From positions 1 through 64,000 of the forward strand of contig CAJNOJ010000004.1 of the NCBI GenBank assembly GCA_905250025.1: a stretch of 64,000 bases of DNA, given 5' to 3'. The notes beneath the pieces are model-generated. The model saw only the letters and a program-made list of their open reading frames with translations. It was not told the origin of the DNA and did not search any database. Within the stretch, counting starts at the first letter, position 1; the number at the start of each line of letters is the position of its first letter. The DNA comes from Adineta ricciae. Its lineage: Eukaryota > Rotifera > Eurotatoria > Adinetida > Adinetidae. Below are positions 9,273 to 21,618 of this stretch, one piece after another. A program made the translations under genes and the position numbers.

Positions 9273-12200
9273 ATGGCCGGTACTGGCCAAAATCAACAAA
9301 AACAACAAACACACCAAGATCAACCGAAAAACGTTAAATATCTCTATTTTCATTGCAATAATCACATTACGAATCACACTCAGAATTCCACTGTTCAAAC
9401 CACCAAGATTTTTATATCACCACCTGTATGCACGTCGACAAGTCATCTAAAACCGATGATGACTTCGCCGATATCTCCTTGGCAGCATACATCAACTATA
9501 GCCGGTGATAATGATGATTCCTTAACTTGTGATGAAGCCAATCTAACCAGCATGACGCAGCAATTACCCTCACTTTCAATAAATAACGATTCTACAACTC
9601 TAGCTCAACAACCATATGAAAACAACGGACATTTCTTTGTTAAGAAAACTTTTCATAAGCCTACCTACTGCCATCACTGCGTCGAAATGTTATGGGGGCT
9701 GATCGGACAAGGATACTATTGCGAAGGTAATCTTACGAAGATAATCTAGCACTGACTGATTCATCGTTTTAGTATGCAATTTCATTTGTCATGATCGCTG
9801 CCGAAAACATGTCATTTCACCATGCTCAAGTATTGCACCTATACTCATTAAAGTAAGTTCAATAGAAAGCGAGCTTTGCTATTGCATACGACCTTTTAGA
9901 ATCCCGTGTGTCACATATGGTCGGATGTATCCCGGTTCAAGCGTAAATTTTGCAATATATGTCGAAAACGGCTTGAAGATATCTCAGCTGTCCGCTGCGA
10001 AGGTACGTTGTTCTTCATCGCTATGTAGTATATGTATTGTAATCTGTATTGTGTTCAGAAAGAAAAAAAAGACGTTTGATCAGGTAATAGCTGCCATCTA
10101 AAACTAGTTCTCACTAATTGTTTTACTAACAATGTTCAATTTGAAATAACGAAATCTTTGCAAATGAAACGACACTAATCGTTTTTTCTTCTTACTTTAC
10201 TTTAGTTTGCGAATATTATGCACATGATGATTGTAAAGATTTTGCTGTTAATGACTGTCGTGAAACAGCCACCTATGTGCCGTCAAGAGATAATGTAAGT
10301 CGAACGATATGGATATCGATGAAAGTCATATCTATGTAAATGTTATTGATATGTTATAGTCCACGATAACAGTACGACATCATCATCATTGGCGTGAGGG
10401 AAACTTACCATCCAATTCCAAATGTGCAATCTGTAGAAAGACTTGTTGGTCGAGCGAATGTCTCGCCGGGATGAGATGTGAATGGTGTGGAATAACCGTA
10501 CGTACTTTTTGATAAAAGCACTATTTAGCAAACAAGAAAACCGTCATCTGTTATTCTAGACACATAGCACATGTCGTTCACGTGTACCCGAAGAGTGCGG
10601 ATTCGGTACTTTGAAAGATATCATAATTCCACCATATGCAATATCAATTCCACGTATAGCTGATTTAAACAAAGATCTCATATTGGGGATTGGAAATAAC
10701 AAAGATAAACCAATACAAAACACAAATCCACAGTCAAATAATAGTATAGCAATGGGACAAGAAATGAATATTGTTATCGCACCTGAATCAAAAAGTGCTG
10801 TTCATTTCGGTAAGTGACTACATCCGAACTCAGCCATAGGACTCAGCTTCACTCGTCTTTCGATCGCATATCAAACATTTTATGCACAGATTCGGTTCTA
10901 ATTATGAATATTGTATTGCACAATCGATGTATATTCTTGTAGTATCACAACGTAGTCTTCATGATGTATCAAAAGCAGCGAAAAGAAGTGGCTCCAGTCT
11001 TGTTCGACGTATTCAACGGCAATCATCAGTTGTTTTACCAAGAAAAAAGTTTCTCACATCTCAACGACCCATCCAAAGGGGTACATCAGTCGTCTATTCC
11101 TACTCGAATATCTAGCACGCTCTACTTATTCATCATCTATTTGCCTGCATGTGCCTAGGATGTCTTGAATTCTATATTCTTTCGTTTGATTGATATATAT
11201 ATATATATATATAGATACATATCCAATAGTATTAGACATTTCGGTTGCAATACATTTGTACTTTCTTTTAGTGAAAAGTTCATCGACCGAACATCTATCA
11301 GGTGGAAATGATGATCTTGGTGGAATTGAAAGAGATTACCGAGGTCGAGGAGCAGAAGCTTGTTCAAGTCCAAATGTACACATGGAAACAAGCGGTAGTA
11401 AGAAACAACGAGATCTCCGAACAAACCGAGGGCTGCAAGAAGAAGAAGAAGAACGAGGTATGGGTTCAGACAAAGAAAATGCAAACAGTTTCCTAAACGT
11501 ACGATTTAGAAATCATTCGCGTCTTCGATGGAAATGCCACGTTTCGCAATAGCACTCCACGTTCTATATCCGTACCAAGACAAGCAACATACACCCAGAT
11601 TCTGGTACCTGATTCCATATAAAAAATTCACCTGATGTTAATTCGAAATGTCTATCTATTTTTTAGGAGGCTGCTCTCCGTACATTCCATATCAATGACG
11701 ATAGCACCAAATATTGTATAACTGTACCGACAGACGATGGTAAAAGTTCATACTAAATACTACTTCGATTGGAAATTTTCGTTGCTTTTCATAGTCGGTG
11801 GTGATCAACCCATTGATGAAGCAATGCCATTCAAATCTCTTAAACAATTAGGCAGTCGTAAACTTAATATTTACATTCGATATAAAGAACGAGCTGATAT
11901 GGATTTCGATTATATACGTGTTTATCCTGGCATACTTAAGTACGTTTTGAGTTTGACCGATGACTTTTTTCCACATTTGTCATTCTTCTCTAGAACTCAT
12001 GATGGTTTCAAAGTGATTAAAGTCACATCAACCAGTACAACATCCGAAGTTATTGCTAGAGCATTAGCAGATTTTGGTATATATAATGTAAATGCTGACA
12101 AATATTCGCTGGTCGAAGTCTTACTTATCTCCAATGTTAATTATACTGATCGAATCTTAGAACCAAATGAATGTCCTTTACATGTTTTAAGGCAACAGAG

Positions 12201-14124
12201 AAAAGTAAGCAGAAATTCTGATGAACTGCTCTCGATTATTGATATTTCTTTAGGAATCTGTTCGTAGCCATCGTGTAACACGATTTTATTTACAGCACAA
12301 AGATGATCCACACGGGCCGTCAGTCTCTCTGTTTGTTGGCAATCTACCTCCCGGTCCTCGAACGGAAAAACAATACGAGAAAATTCTCTTTCAAGACATT
12401 TTTCAAAGCAACAAAGATCTCAAATGGGATAACATGGATGTTATCTACTACGAACATGGAGCAATGGTCTTAGTTTACAATGACGCCGATCGTGCAACCC
12501 GTGCATTTACTATTCTACAACAAGCATATCATGATCAGAACAAGTTATTAGTTTTAATGCTGCCAAACATTCAGTCTCAAGTGTTAACATCAAATATAAG
12601 TCCATTGCTCGTCTTTGTCAACGTCAAATCAGGTGGACAGCAAGGTGCAGAATTAATAACAAATTTCCGACATTTACTCAATCCGCATCAAGTTTTCGAT
12701 TTGCAAAATGGCGGACCATTGCCTGGTCTATATGTTTTTCGTAATATTCCACATTATCGTATATTAGCATGTGGAGGAGATGGAACCGTTGGTTGGGTGT
12801 TGAGTTGTCTAGATAATGTCGGTCAAGATGCACTGTGTCAGTCACCACCTGTTGGTATTGTGCCACTTGGCACCGGAAATGATCTAGCACGTGTCTTACG
12901 ATGGGGTTCCGGTTATACAGGCGGTGAAGAACCGTTAGCATTGCTCAGGGATATGGTGGATGCCGAGGAAATTAAATTAGATCGTTGGACAGTTGTTTTT
13001 CATCAAGATCAAGATAAACGTGTACCAACAACAATACCTGATGTTAGTAATAGCAAGACGACAACAATGTCCTCGTTGATGACAACAACAACATCAACGA
13101 CAGTCAGTTCAGCAACAGCCAAAGCTGAAGAGAAAAAACAGAAACTACGAATACTTAATTTACCACCGCCAGCTGCTACATTACCGGTTAGCGATTCATA
13201 TTCGATTATTATATAAATAAATGATCGGTTTGCTTTTTCAGAATGTTATACAAGTTTCCACAAGTGAAGATAAGACAGAAATGTTTGTCATGAATAATTA
13301 TTTTGGTTTGGGACTTGACGCTGATATTTGCTTGGATTTTCACATGGCGAGAGAGGAAAATCCGAATAAATTCAATAGCCGGTAAGATTGAAATTCTTTT
13401 CCACTAATGCTTTTCAAAGTATATGTCATTTGATTAAAGAATACAAGCAAAAGGTTACTATTTGAAAACTGGCCTAAGAAAGATGATGAAAAAAGGTGGT
13501 TTGAAAGATTTCACCCGCGATATTGTTTTGGAAGTCGATGGTAAACGTGTTGATCTACCATCATTAGAAGGCATCGTAATTATGAACATACTAAGGTAAG
13601 AATTATCTCGTGAAAAACAATCTCAGTCGAATGATCTTCTCTTGACTATAGTTGGGCAAGTGGTGCCAATCTTTGGGGACACGAAAAAGATGATAAATTC
13701 AATCGACCAACGCATTACGATGGGATGCTAGAAGTAGTTGGCGTCACCGGCATTGTACATCTCGGTCAGATTCAATCGGGTATACGTTCAGGTGTTCGTC
13801 TTGCTCAAGGTGGACATGTAAGAATCGAAGTACTTTGTTTTGACCTGATTGGACAAAAACACTTTCGTTTTAAGGTTCATATTCGAATGAATAATGATTA
13901 TCCTGTGCCAGTTCAAGTTGATGGTGAACCGTGGCTTCAACCTCCTTGTGACATAACTATTATACGATCAGCACTCAAGGTAAACTCGAAATGAGTCGAT
14001 GATTCTTTTGTCTATATGGTTATTTTAGGCAACAATGCTGCGAAAACGTAAATCGAAAATTAAACGTCGTAATACCGAACCGAGTGTTTACTTTCCTGAA
14101 CCAGATGATGATTCAAAATGTTGA
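9273..14124 (+). CDS. DGKQ: diacylglycerol kinase theta (about 1185 aa, 18 exons)
   Basis: Exons: 9273-9726, 9773-9852, 9900-10002, 10206-10294, 10360-10497, 10560-10809, 10943-11080, 11272-11457, 11510-11604, 11667-11739, 11795-11939, 11994-12204, 12254-13186, 13242-13381, 13440-13595, 13652-13817, 13875-13979, 14029-14124. Phases agree throughout (3558 nt). After a Gln/Ser/Thr-rich N-terminus come three cysteine-rich C1 domains (about 120-300). That number marks DGK-theta. The RA-type region follows, with IRVFDGN and [11 protein letters not shown] (about 480-650). Next are LFVGNLPPG, the kinase core [11 protein letters not shown] with the ATP loop [11 protein letters not shown] and [15 protein letters not shown] (about 770-870), and the accessory domain ending [10 protein letters not shown]. 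The enzyme phosphorylates diacylglycerol to phosphatidic acid and so ends PKC-type signalling. Exons 7 and 8 encode poorly conserved linker and are the least certain. Intron 13818-13874 is 57 bp and open in frame, so a retained-intron form is possible. Confidence 0.93.
11193..11213. repeat. (TA)n microsatellite inside a DGKQ intron
   Basis: About ten alternating TA units lie in the 191-bp intron between exons 7 and 8. This is one of the two longest introns of the gene. Confidence 0.9.
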
Positions 14125-14920
14125 ACATTTTTGTTTTCCTCTCTTAGCTGGTCTGAGATTTAAAAAAAACCTCTCTCTCTCTCTCTGACTCACTCTATAC
14201 ATACATATACAAATCTATTTATCTTCTACAAAACAATTCTAGTCAAAACGTTTTACATAGAACAATACATCGGTGACATGCGTGTTTTTTCTTATATTCT
14301 ATCTTTTATTTCATGTACACATATCAAAAATAAGGATAGAGATTTCTCGACAACATGCATGTACATCCTTTCTCTTTTTGACAGACGTATACAATTCAAC
14401 CGAACAAACATTCAATCTTATTGAAAAATTCTAGTCGCTGCTGCAGCTGATTGTTTTTTTAGGCAAAATTCTTCTCTCGCAACGTTTCTCTTTGTCTCAT
14501 TTCTTTTCTCGCGACTGAATAGTGTGTTTGTGTTTTAGTCCTCACTCTTTCTCTCGTATTCTTTTCGTCTATTCTAAATTACACATAACTAACAAACAAA
14601 CTACTACTAGAACAGTGATTCTCGTTCGTATTTACCTTCTAGATACTTGTGCGGTTTTCTCTTTTCTCTCTCTTTGCCACAAAATGCTATCTATCCTTTA
14701 TTTGTTTTTTTTTCGTGTACAACCGCAGAAGATTCTTGTCAAGTACTTGTGTGCGTGTGTGTGGATGTCAATTTTTCTGATGGCTGTTCAATACGCGTTC
14801 TCTTTTTTCTTCTTTCTCGACAATTCAAATAAACATTATACATTTAAGATATCGATTTCATTCTTTCAACTAAATATTTACAAGAAGAATCTCTTTCTCC
14901 ATAGATTTACACTGTTTATC
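14125..14920. other. region between DGKQ and elongin C; pyrimidine-rich
   Basis: The stretch holds the 3' UTR of DGKQ, with a CT microsatellite at about 14171-14186, and the leader of elongin C. The later part is strongly T/C-rich on the plus strand. It contains several acceptor-like sites (for example an AG at 14903-14904 preceded by a pyrimidine run, 16 bp before the elongin C ATG). The long open frame that runs into elongin C from 14522 is probably just low-complexity leader. Confidence 0.5.
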
Positions 14921-15336
14921 ATGCCTACGGATGCGTCTGGTGCTACACCATCGAATAACTATGGTGGGTTAGAAGGACCAGAATCCATGTACTTAAAATT
15001 GATTTCATCCGATGGACATGAATTTGTCGTACGTCGAGATTTCGCAGTGACTGCATCGCCGACAATAAAAAACATGCTTAGTGGCCCGGGACAATACTCC
15101 GAATCGCAACCAAATGAGATTTACTTGAAAGATATACCATCTCATGTACTTATCAATGTCTGTCGTTATTTTGCTTACAAAGCTAAATACACAAAGTAAA
15201 AGTGCACCATCATCAAACGTTTTCCTTCTTCATTTCTTGTCTTTCGTTTAGTTCATCGATTGATATTCCTGAATTTCCCATCGACATCCATGTCGTACTT
15301 GAATTACTTGTCGCATCCGATTTTCTCGATTGTTAA
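14921..15336 (+). CDS. ELOC: elongin C (119 aa, 2 exons)
   Basis: Exons are 14921-15195 and 15252-15336, joined in frame through a 56-bp GT-AG intron. After a short Ser/Thr/Gly-rich start, the BTB/POZ-like fold reads [20 protein letters not shown], then [26 protein letters not shown] and [20 protein letters not shown], and ends LDC exactly as in animal elongin C. Family knowledge: elongin C pairs with elongin B and links BC-box substrate receptors (VHL, SOCS) to cullin-2/5 ubiquitin ligases. It is also part of the elongin transcription elongation factor. I chose the ATG at 14921 because homology starts about 15 residues later and family members have short N-termini. Upstream in-frame codons are low-complexity. 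Confidence 0.96.
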
Positions 15337-15919
15337 AGTCATTCTGATAATGAATTTCAATATGTGATTTGAATTCTTTTTCATTTTGTATATCTATTAG
15401 GAAAGAAAAACTTCGTTTTTCGTTACATTTCATTCTAACGAAGAAGAGAAGTAATAAAATTTCATCGATCAATTGCTAACGGAATAAAAGGGCATTTGTC
15501 GTCAGTCAAGTTCAATCAAACGATAGTTAATTATCGCTATCACTTTTCGATTGCAATCACTTTTTCCAATAGAATGATCATTCTTATGTCAACATGCTTT
15601 CTATCAAGTACTCCGTCAATTACATGATTGATTGAACAAGCACATCAAAGTTTCTGCTCGCGTTTCGATATTGTCGAAAACAAAAGTCGACTTCTTGCCC
15701 TAGATGGTGATGCAAACATTTCTCCGAATGAAATTATGTTCAAGAGTACTTCCACCAGAAATTTTCTCTTCATGCGTCAGTGCTTTAAATTGGAAAAATA
15801 TATTCTAACATACTTCAAAGTCCGTATATAATAGATATATGTGTATTTCGAGTAAAAGTCAGTCAGTAACATGAAACAGAGAAGAAGAAGAAGCTTTACC
15901 GATTAAGGATACTTTTCTG
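15337..15919. other. convergent 3' region of elongin C and GPCR
   Basis: The 583 bp between two facing stop codons are AT-rich. I see only short chance open frames (15628-15831 and 15248-15472), without motifs or splice support. Confidence 0.5.
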
Positions 15920-17167
15920 TTAGGAATTAGTTGCAAAGCAAAAGAAAATTTGTTTGACCTTGGCGCGAAATACTTGCTGAAATTGCGTCGTGAATTTAAC
16001 ATAGATAAAAAAATTCGCCAAGTAAGTCGTTAGCTCGAGCACATTAACGACAAGTGCATAGTATTTATACGATGCTCGACTTGTATCCTTGAAAACGAAA
16101 TTTGGATATGCGAATAGCATCGGTATCTGTCCGCATAAATAGAGTGTTGACAACCAAACGAGCATGATTGTTAATTGCCGTTCTTGCTGTTGTTTTCTGA
16201 CGTGCATACGTGTCGATGATGACGAAACGTGTTTCAACGTTTCTTTATGAAGTCCACTCAAAGATATATTCGATCCAGCAGATAATGACGGCGTCGAAAG
16301 GAGATTATCGATTTGAGACTGTGAGTCCGATGAGTAGGTTGTAATCGGAATTGTGTCCGAACCATTCGATGCTGGCTGGAGAAAAACTGTGGTTGTCTTT
16401 GGCGTGGGTGGTAAATGACTTTTGGGCTGTTTGAACTTTTGATTAGCAGAACGAACAGTTGAAAGCAGAAGACAATTTGAACATATGAGAATACAGATTG
16501 GAATAAAGCGTAAAAGAATTTCTTTACACATGCCAAAATATTCATACGCTTTCATTTTCGCGATGGATGTCACAGCCAGATTATTGCAATCGCCGACTTT
16601 ATAAACAAGAAAATTAACTGAATTAGCAACAATTGGAAAGAGGAAGCAAATCAATAATGTGATGAGAACTCGATTTGGATTAAACAAATGTTGCTTCTTC
16701 ATCGGCCAACGTACGCTGACAAGTCGTTCAATCGTGACGGTTAGTGTGAGTAAAACATTACAGCCGGCTGTGATGTTCGCCAACGGAAAATAGACATTCA
16801 CTAAATACCAAATACGAAAATATTTATCACTTAAAGTGTGCGGGCGAGTGTAATTTGTAATACAATAGATGAAAACGAGTATACATGTTATACAATCAAC
16901 AAATGCAACAAGACGTAAATATTTGAATGTTAAATTTTTAAATGATCGGTCTGAGAAAACAATTAAATTGATCACGTTTAAAACCAAACCGATAAGACAC
17001 AGTGGAGACATGAAATAGAGATAAATAATGTGTTCGAGGAACTTGTACTGCAATGATATACTACACAGCTTAGTTGAATTTAATGGAATCAATATTGATG
17101 TTGCTGTTGTTGTTGTTGTTGTTGCTGAGGTTAGGTTATATTCGATGTAAAACGTATTTGAATTCAT
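15920..17167 (-). CDS. class A (rhodopsin-type) G-protein-coupled receptor, neuropeptide-receptor-like (415 aa)
   Basis: This is one exon. The extracellular N-terminus is Asn/Thr-rich with NxT/S sites and a polyThr run. Seven hydrophobic segments follow. TM1 ends GLVLNVINLIVF (the conserved Asn). TM2 has LVAFVDC, where rhodopsins usually have LAxxD. TM3 ends TIERLVSVRWP in place of DRY. The second loop has a Cys (VGDCNN) able to pair with the one before TM3. TM6 is LYLCGQIPMLF, and TM7 ends NFFIYVKF, an NPxxY-like position in which Pro is lacking. The third intracellular loop is long and Ser/Thr-rich and ends in basic KQQQERQ. The pattern resembles the FMRFamide/myosuppressin-type peptide receptors that are strongly expanded in rotifers. 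The ligand cannot be predicted. Confidence 0.85.
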   Translation of the reverse strand: MNSNTFYIEYNLTSATTTTTTATSILIPLNSTKLCSISLQYKFLEHIIYLYFMSPLCLIGLVLNVINLIVFSDRSFKNLTFKYLRLVAFVDCITCILVFIYCITNYTRPHTLSDKYFRIWYLVNVYFPLANITAGCNVLLTLTVTIERLVSVRWPMKKQHLFNPNRVLITLLICFLFPIVANSVNFLVYKVGDCNNLAVTSIAKMKAYEYFGMCKEILLRFIPICILICSNCLLLSTVRSANQKFKQPKSHLPPTPKTTTVFLQPASNGSDTIPITTYSSDSQSQIDNLLSTPSLSAGSNISLSGLHKETLKHVSSSSTRMHVRKQQQERQLTIMLVWLSTLYLCGQIPMLFAYPNFVFKDTSRASYKYYALVVNVLELTTYLANFFIYVKFTTQFQQVFRAKVKQIFFCFATNS

Positions 17168-20100
17168 TGTTTGTTATTTGATATATAGGGGCGAACTCTT
17201 TTCAAGAAATGTGCATATCTAGAACGAAGTTGAGATGCGAAAACTTTCTTCCGATTAATGAAGAAGTGTTCCGCTCATTGAGAGATCGCTCACAGGCAAT
17301 GAACACAAGAGTGCAGTTCGATTTAATTCTATTGACATAAGATTGGAACTGTAAGAAGTATTTTCTGTCTCTCTCGGACTGAATTCAATCAAGATCTGAT
17401 CGTCAAAATGTGACTAAGTGTGCAAGAATCTTCAGTATTGATTCAAGTGACACAGACACGAACATCTAAAGAAGATTAATTTAAATACATAGAGCAATCT
17501 TTTTTTATCAACCAGACAGCTCGCGAGAACTACTTACATACAGGAACATTTATTATTCTCGTAGCAAGTTTGCCTTCGGAATATCTTCGTGTTTACCTTT
17601 ACGTAAGTATTGGGTGCTTCGTTGGCAAGACGAGCACGATTCTCCGCTTTCACTCGTTTTGTGTATGCAGAGAAAGAAAACATTTGTCTGATCTTAATGA
17701 TAATCGATTTAATCTATGGTTCGATTCTTCAAGCAAAAGGAAAACAAACACTTCTATCAATAGACTGCTTGTTCTACTGATCCCGATCAAGTTGTTGTTT
17801 TCAAACAAGTGCCCTGTCATCTATGGCACACTTTTCTTCCATTCTCTATTCAAATCTTCTAATCAATTCGGATGTTTTGTCATGTCGATGTTCAACATAA
17901 CGACTCAACCTGGAAGTTTCATTCAACGTCGACTTCGACTGGAAACAACTCATCTTCCCTTCTGGTTTATTCTTCTGTCGAGTATATCGAAAAAGAAAGA
18001 ACGGGAACTCACCGGAAATAAAATTATTAGAACCTAGTTTGTCTTATCTAAATGATATGGAAACACATTCCAGTACTAATGTTGCCTTATGGGAAGACGT
18101 CCTATGTGCTGGTGAAGATAGGAAGACGTGTCTAGCCGATGGGAGAAACAAGTTGTCTCGCTGTTCGTTACTGCGCTCTAATATGATTAAGAATGCGAAG
18201 TATTAATAATATAACTTCTCGATCAAAGGCTAATGTTTTTACGTGAGTGTTTTTTTGTAAAAAGAAAGCTAAACAGAATCGATATTGTTTTCATTGTCAT
18301 GAATGTGCGAAGAAATACTTGCAGTTACAATTAGGATAGAAAACGTCAATTAGAACGAACCAATGAAACAAACTCAATAAGAAACACCTGTCAATATCTC
18401 ATCTATTTCCGCTTGCTGAATACTAATCATGTCGGTAAAGTTTCACGAATCTTAGTCGCGTCTGAACAATCATTGTCGAAATAACATTTCCGTTCAATGC
18501 GTGTGCGTGCGTTTTCTTCACGGAAAGAGAACGATATATTTCCTCATTTTCAGCTCACTTTAACAAATGCTCATTCTCTTACATGCAGAAATATACGAGA
18601 AAATGTTAATGGCATATGATTAATTTTCACAACTGTTCGTTTTCTAGTTATCAGTATCTTGCCGGCACCTTCTAGTTCTGTTTTTCAATCTCATTCAACA
18701 CATCCTAGATATATGTATATAAACATAGAGATGCGTGTGGGTTACTCGTCTCAAAAGACGCCATCAATCTATCTGTCTGTTTTAATCATCTTCGTTATTA
18801 TTATTGTTATTAGATGCGTTCTAATCAATCATTCTCTATTTAATACATACGTTTTCTATTGTCTCATTGGATATATTTGCCCATTCAAGCATCTAATCAT
18901 CGCAATGTTGAATATCACGAACATATGAAATGTTACAACGATTAATATGAACTTGAAACCTTGGGAGAATATCGGTTCGTACGTATATATCGATTAGTTC
19001 AGTCGAATCTCCAAGGACAACAAAAAGACACAGAAATGAAAGAAAAGAAGAAACGGACACACGCCGATGTCAAATGTTGGGAATGAATCCCGGTGTTGGT
19101 TTCTAGCAGCGAGAAATCTAAGAAAGAAATTCAGTCGAGTATAGAAACAGTTGTTTAATTAACAAGAATCTGCCTAACATAAAGAGAAAATTCGTCTATG
19201 CCGAACGAGTACGACTGAATGTAAAGTACTAAAACACTCCTCTGTTATTTTCTAAACAATTTGTGATGTGTAAATGAGTATATAGTTAAAATTCACTGTT
19301 TGGTATTCTAATACTGTCATTTACTTTCTTTCTCGTCGTAGTCGTGCGTTTATACTCGATTGGCAGCGAAACTTTCTTTCGCCCTCTTTCCTCATACATC
19401 TCGATATGCACTGTTGAAAAGATAACAACAACGGACGAAGCTGTTGCTACCGTTCTGGTTAGTTAAGACGAGTTTAACTGACAGGCGAAGGCGACTTTAA
19501 TAATAAAAAAAAGAAGAAGAAAAGAAAGTGTACACGAAGGGCAACGCGAGAAGAAAAAATTTTCTCCTGTTTAAAATAAACAACAAATGCATACCATATT
19601 CTTCCTCGTATGACATCAATTCGAGTCTGTAATGTTGGTTAATGATGATGACAATCGATTTCTGTTTCCAAAATGACAGTTATATTAACAGAGATATACA
19701 GGTCATTGGCTTAGCGCCACGATGCCATTTTCATCGTTCATGGCAAGCGGCAAGATAGAAATAAGAAGTTGGATATTGATATTATGACATTACAATGTGG
19801 GAGGAGAAGAAGAAGAAAAAGAGAAACTGCTAGACGACAGTTTCTCAGCTAAACGTTGATGAAACTATCTGGCGTTCCAAACAATTTCTATCGCACTATA
19901 ACAACAACAATAACAGCAGAAATAGCTCAACGGACCGACAATGATAATGTTATTATCCAAAGTAAAACTATTCGCATTTTCTCTCTCTCTCTGTATTTCT
20001 CTATCGATGTCATAATCATCACCAGTACCGAAGTGTTCTCTCTCTCTCGCTTGATTCTATTTGCTTGTGTTACTCTCTCTTATTGTATAAAAGATATAAT

Positions 20101-21618
20101 ACTTCAATCCAAATCATAACAAGACGAATGTCAACAATACTGCGAAAGAAGAGAAAAACAACGACTAATTAATTTCTATACGTTTGTCTCCTTTTGTACG
20201 GAGTTAGTTCTTCTAATAGATTAACATGTCAGAAGAAACGAACGAACTGAAAAGAGAAGAGTGTAGAAAATCGAATTATGTCGACAGAATTATTCTCATT
20301 CAATTAAACGTTAAGAAATTTCTTTGAAAGATATCTGTTTCAACAAACAAATGATTGATCTGAATGTCAAAATACTCGCTTGCATAACAAACAAGGATTC
20401 GCGACTGATCAATATTCTCGATTCAATGCACAACTAGTTCGACGTATTTGATGAAATAATATTAAAAAAAAACAAAGTCATTCCTATCAAAATTATCTCA
20501 TTAATAAACGTTAAATTGATTAGTTCATGTTTATTCAATATCATTTACGGCTCTTCTTCATTCTCTTGGCTATTTTCTATCAATGAATATTCTCGCCAAG
20601 AGAGAACAACATTCTATGCATACAAATATCTGTGTACACGTACCGGCATGAAAAACATTTTGACTGTAACCTGAAATCGATCGGAGGAGGGGAGAACGAA
20701 TTGCGAAGGTAGCGCTTTCAATACCCATGATTCATCAAAAGTTAACCCACGTAGACAATTACGAAAACTATAGATCGATGATGACAGTGCGGAAAAAAAC
20801 AACAACAAATCGAACTGATCAACTTTCAACTCGGATTTGCTCTCGGTCTCGAACGAACGTACACGGAAGAAGAAAAAAAATCGAGCTCTGCGTTCAATTA
20901 CGTTGCCTGTCAAACACACGTCTATCAAACTAAACGATCGGTAAAAAGTTGTACCCACCATGCGTAAATTATCGATTAGAATCTTGAGGGAATCGAAGTG
21001 TTTTGTAGCTATCCGATATTTCTTTGAAAAGTAGAAGGAAACCCTGATGATCTGTAGCAAACAAATGAAATAGTTTTATTACCTTTTTTTTTTGACAAAT
21101 GGTCATTAATTACTGACGACAACGATGATATGGCTTTTCCTCTCGTTGAATAAGTAGGAAAACATTTTTGACCTTTTCGTACGAATGGAAAAATATGACA
21201 AGGGAGAATGACAGTAAACGAATGATATTGAAGTACAACGAAGAATGAAGTAAAAATAAACTCTATCTGTATTTGATTATGTTGGATAAAGTAGATTACA
21301 CTATTTTTAATAGTGAAATTGGAGATAATTAACATCCCACGTCATGAAGAACGTTGGGTGCGTCGTGTGTGTGTCTGTAGAACGCTGAAGAAAATATTCA
21401 ATTAGCAAGAAAAGCAGACATGTTCTTCATCCAACGTCGATTTAAATCACAAAATAAATAGTAAAACCTTAAGTTTCTGCATTGAGCAGAAAAATTAAAG
21501 CGGAGCATTTTCAGAACGCGACGTGATTAGATGAGATCGCGTCGAGCTTATCCTGAGAGTATTTTGTCGTGAATTTTCAACGAGTTTCACGCTCTTCCGA
21601 GAATTTATTGTAAAACAA
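17168..21618. other. 4.4-kb gene-poor AT-rich interval
   Basis: No open frame here has recognisable domains. Frames such as 17570-18037, 19856-20119 and 20614-21060 are built of low-complexity Ser/Phe/Ile-rich text and lack plausible splice sites. Short CT/GA microsatellites occur near 19980-20055. The interval holds the 5' region of the GPCR and the 3' end of the F-box-like gene. Non-coding RNAs or regulatory DNA cannot be excluded by eye. Confidence 0.5.

Noticed and set aside
11302..11496. Alternative Lys/Glu-rich frame in DGKQ exon 8
   Set aside because: It ends at TAA before the conserved IRVFDGN block. The other frame joins through a 52-bp intron (11458-11509) in correct phase.
14522..14920. 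Long open frame running into elongin C that would add ~133 N-terminal residues
   Set aside because: The translation is low-complexity Phe/Ser/Leu text from pyrimidine-rich leader DNA. Elongin C proteins start close to the conserved domain, as the ATG at 14921 does.
17700..17725. Possible tRNA B-box (ggttcgattcttc)
   Set aside because: No matching A-box, acceptor stem or cloverleaf could be drawn around it.
17570..18037. 155-codon open frame on the plus strand
   Set aside because: The composition is noise-like, with no motif, no splice context and no similarity that I recognise; it overlaps the GPCR upstream region.
20614..21060. 148-codon open frame on the minus strand
   Set aside because: It is Phe/Ser/Arg-rich low complexity without domain or splice support.
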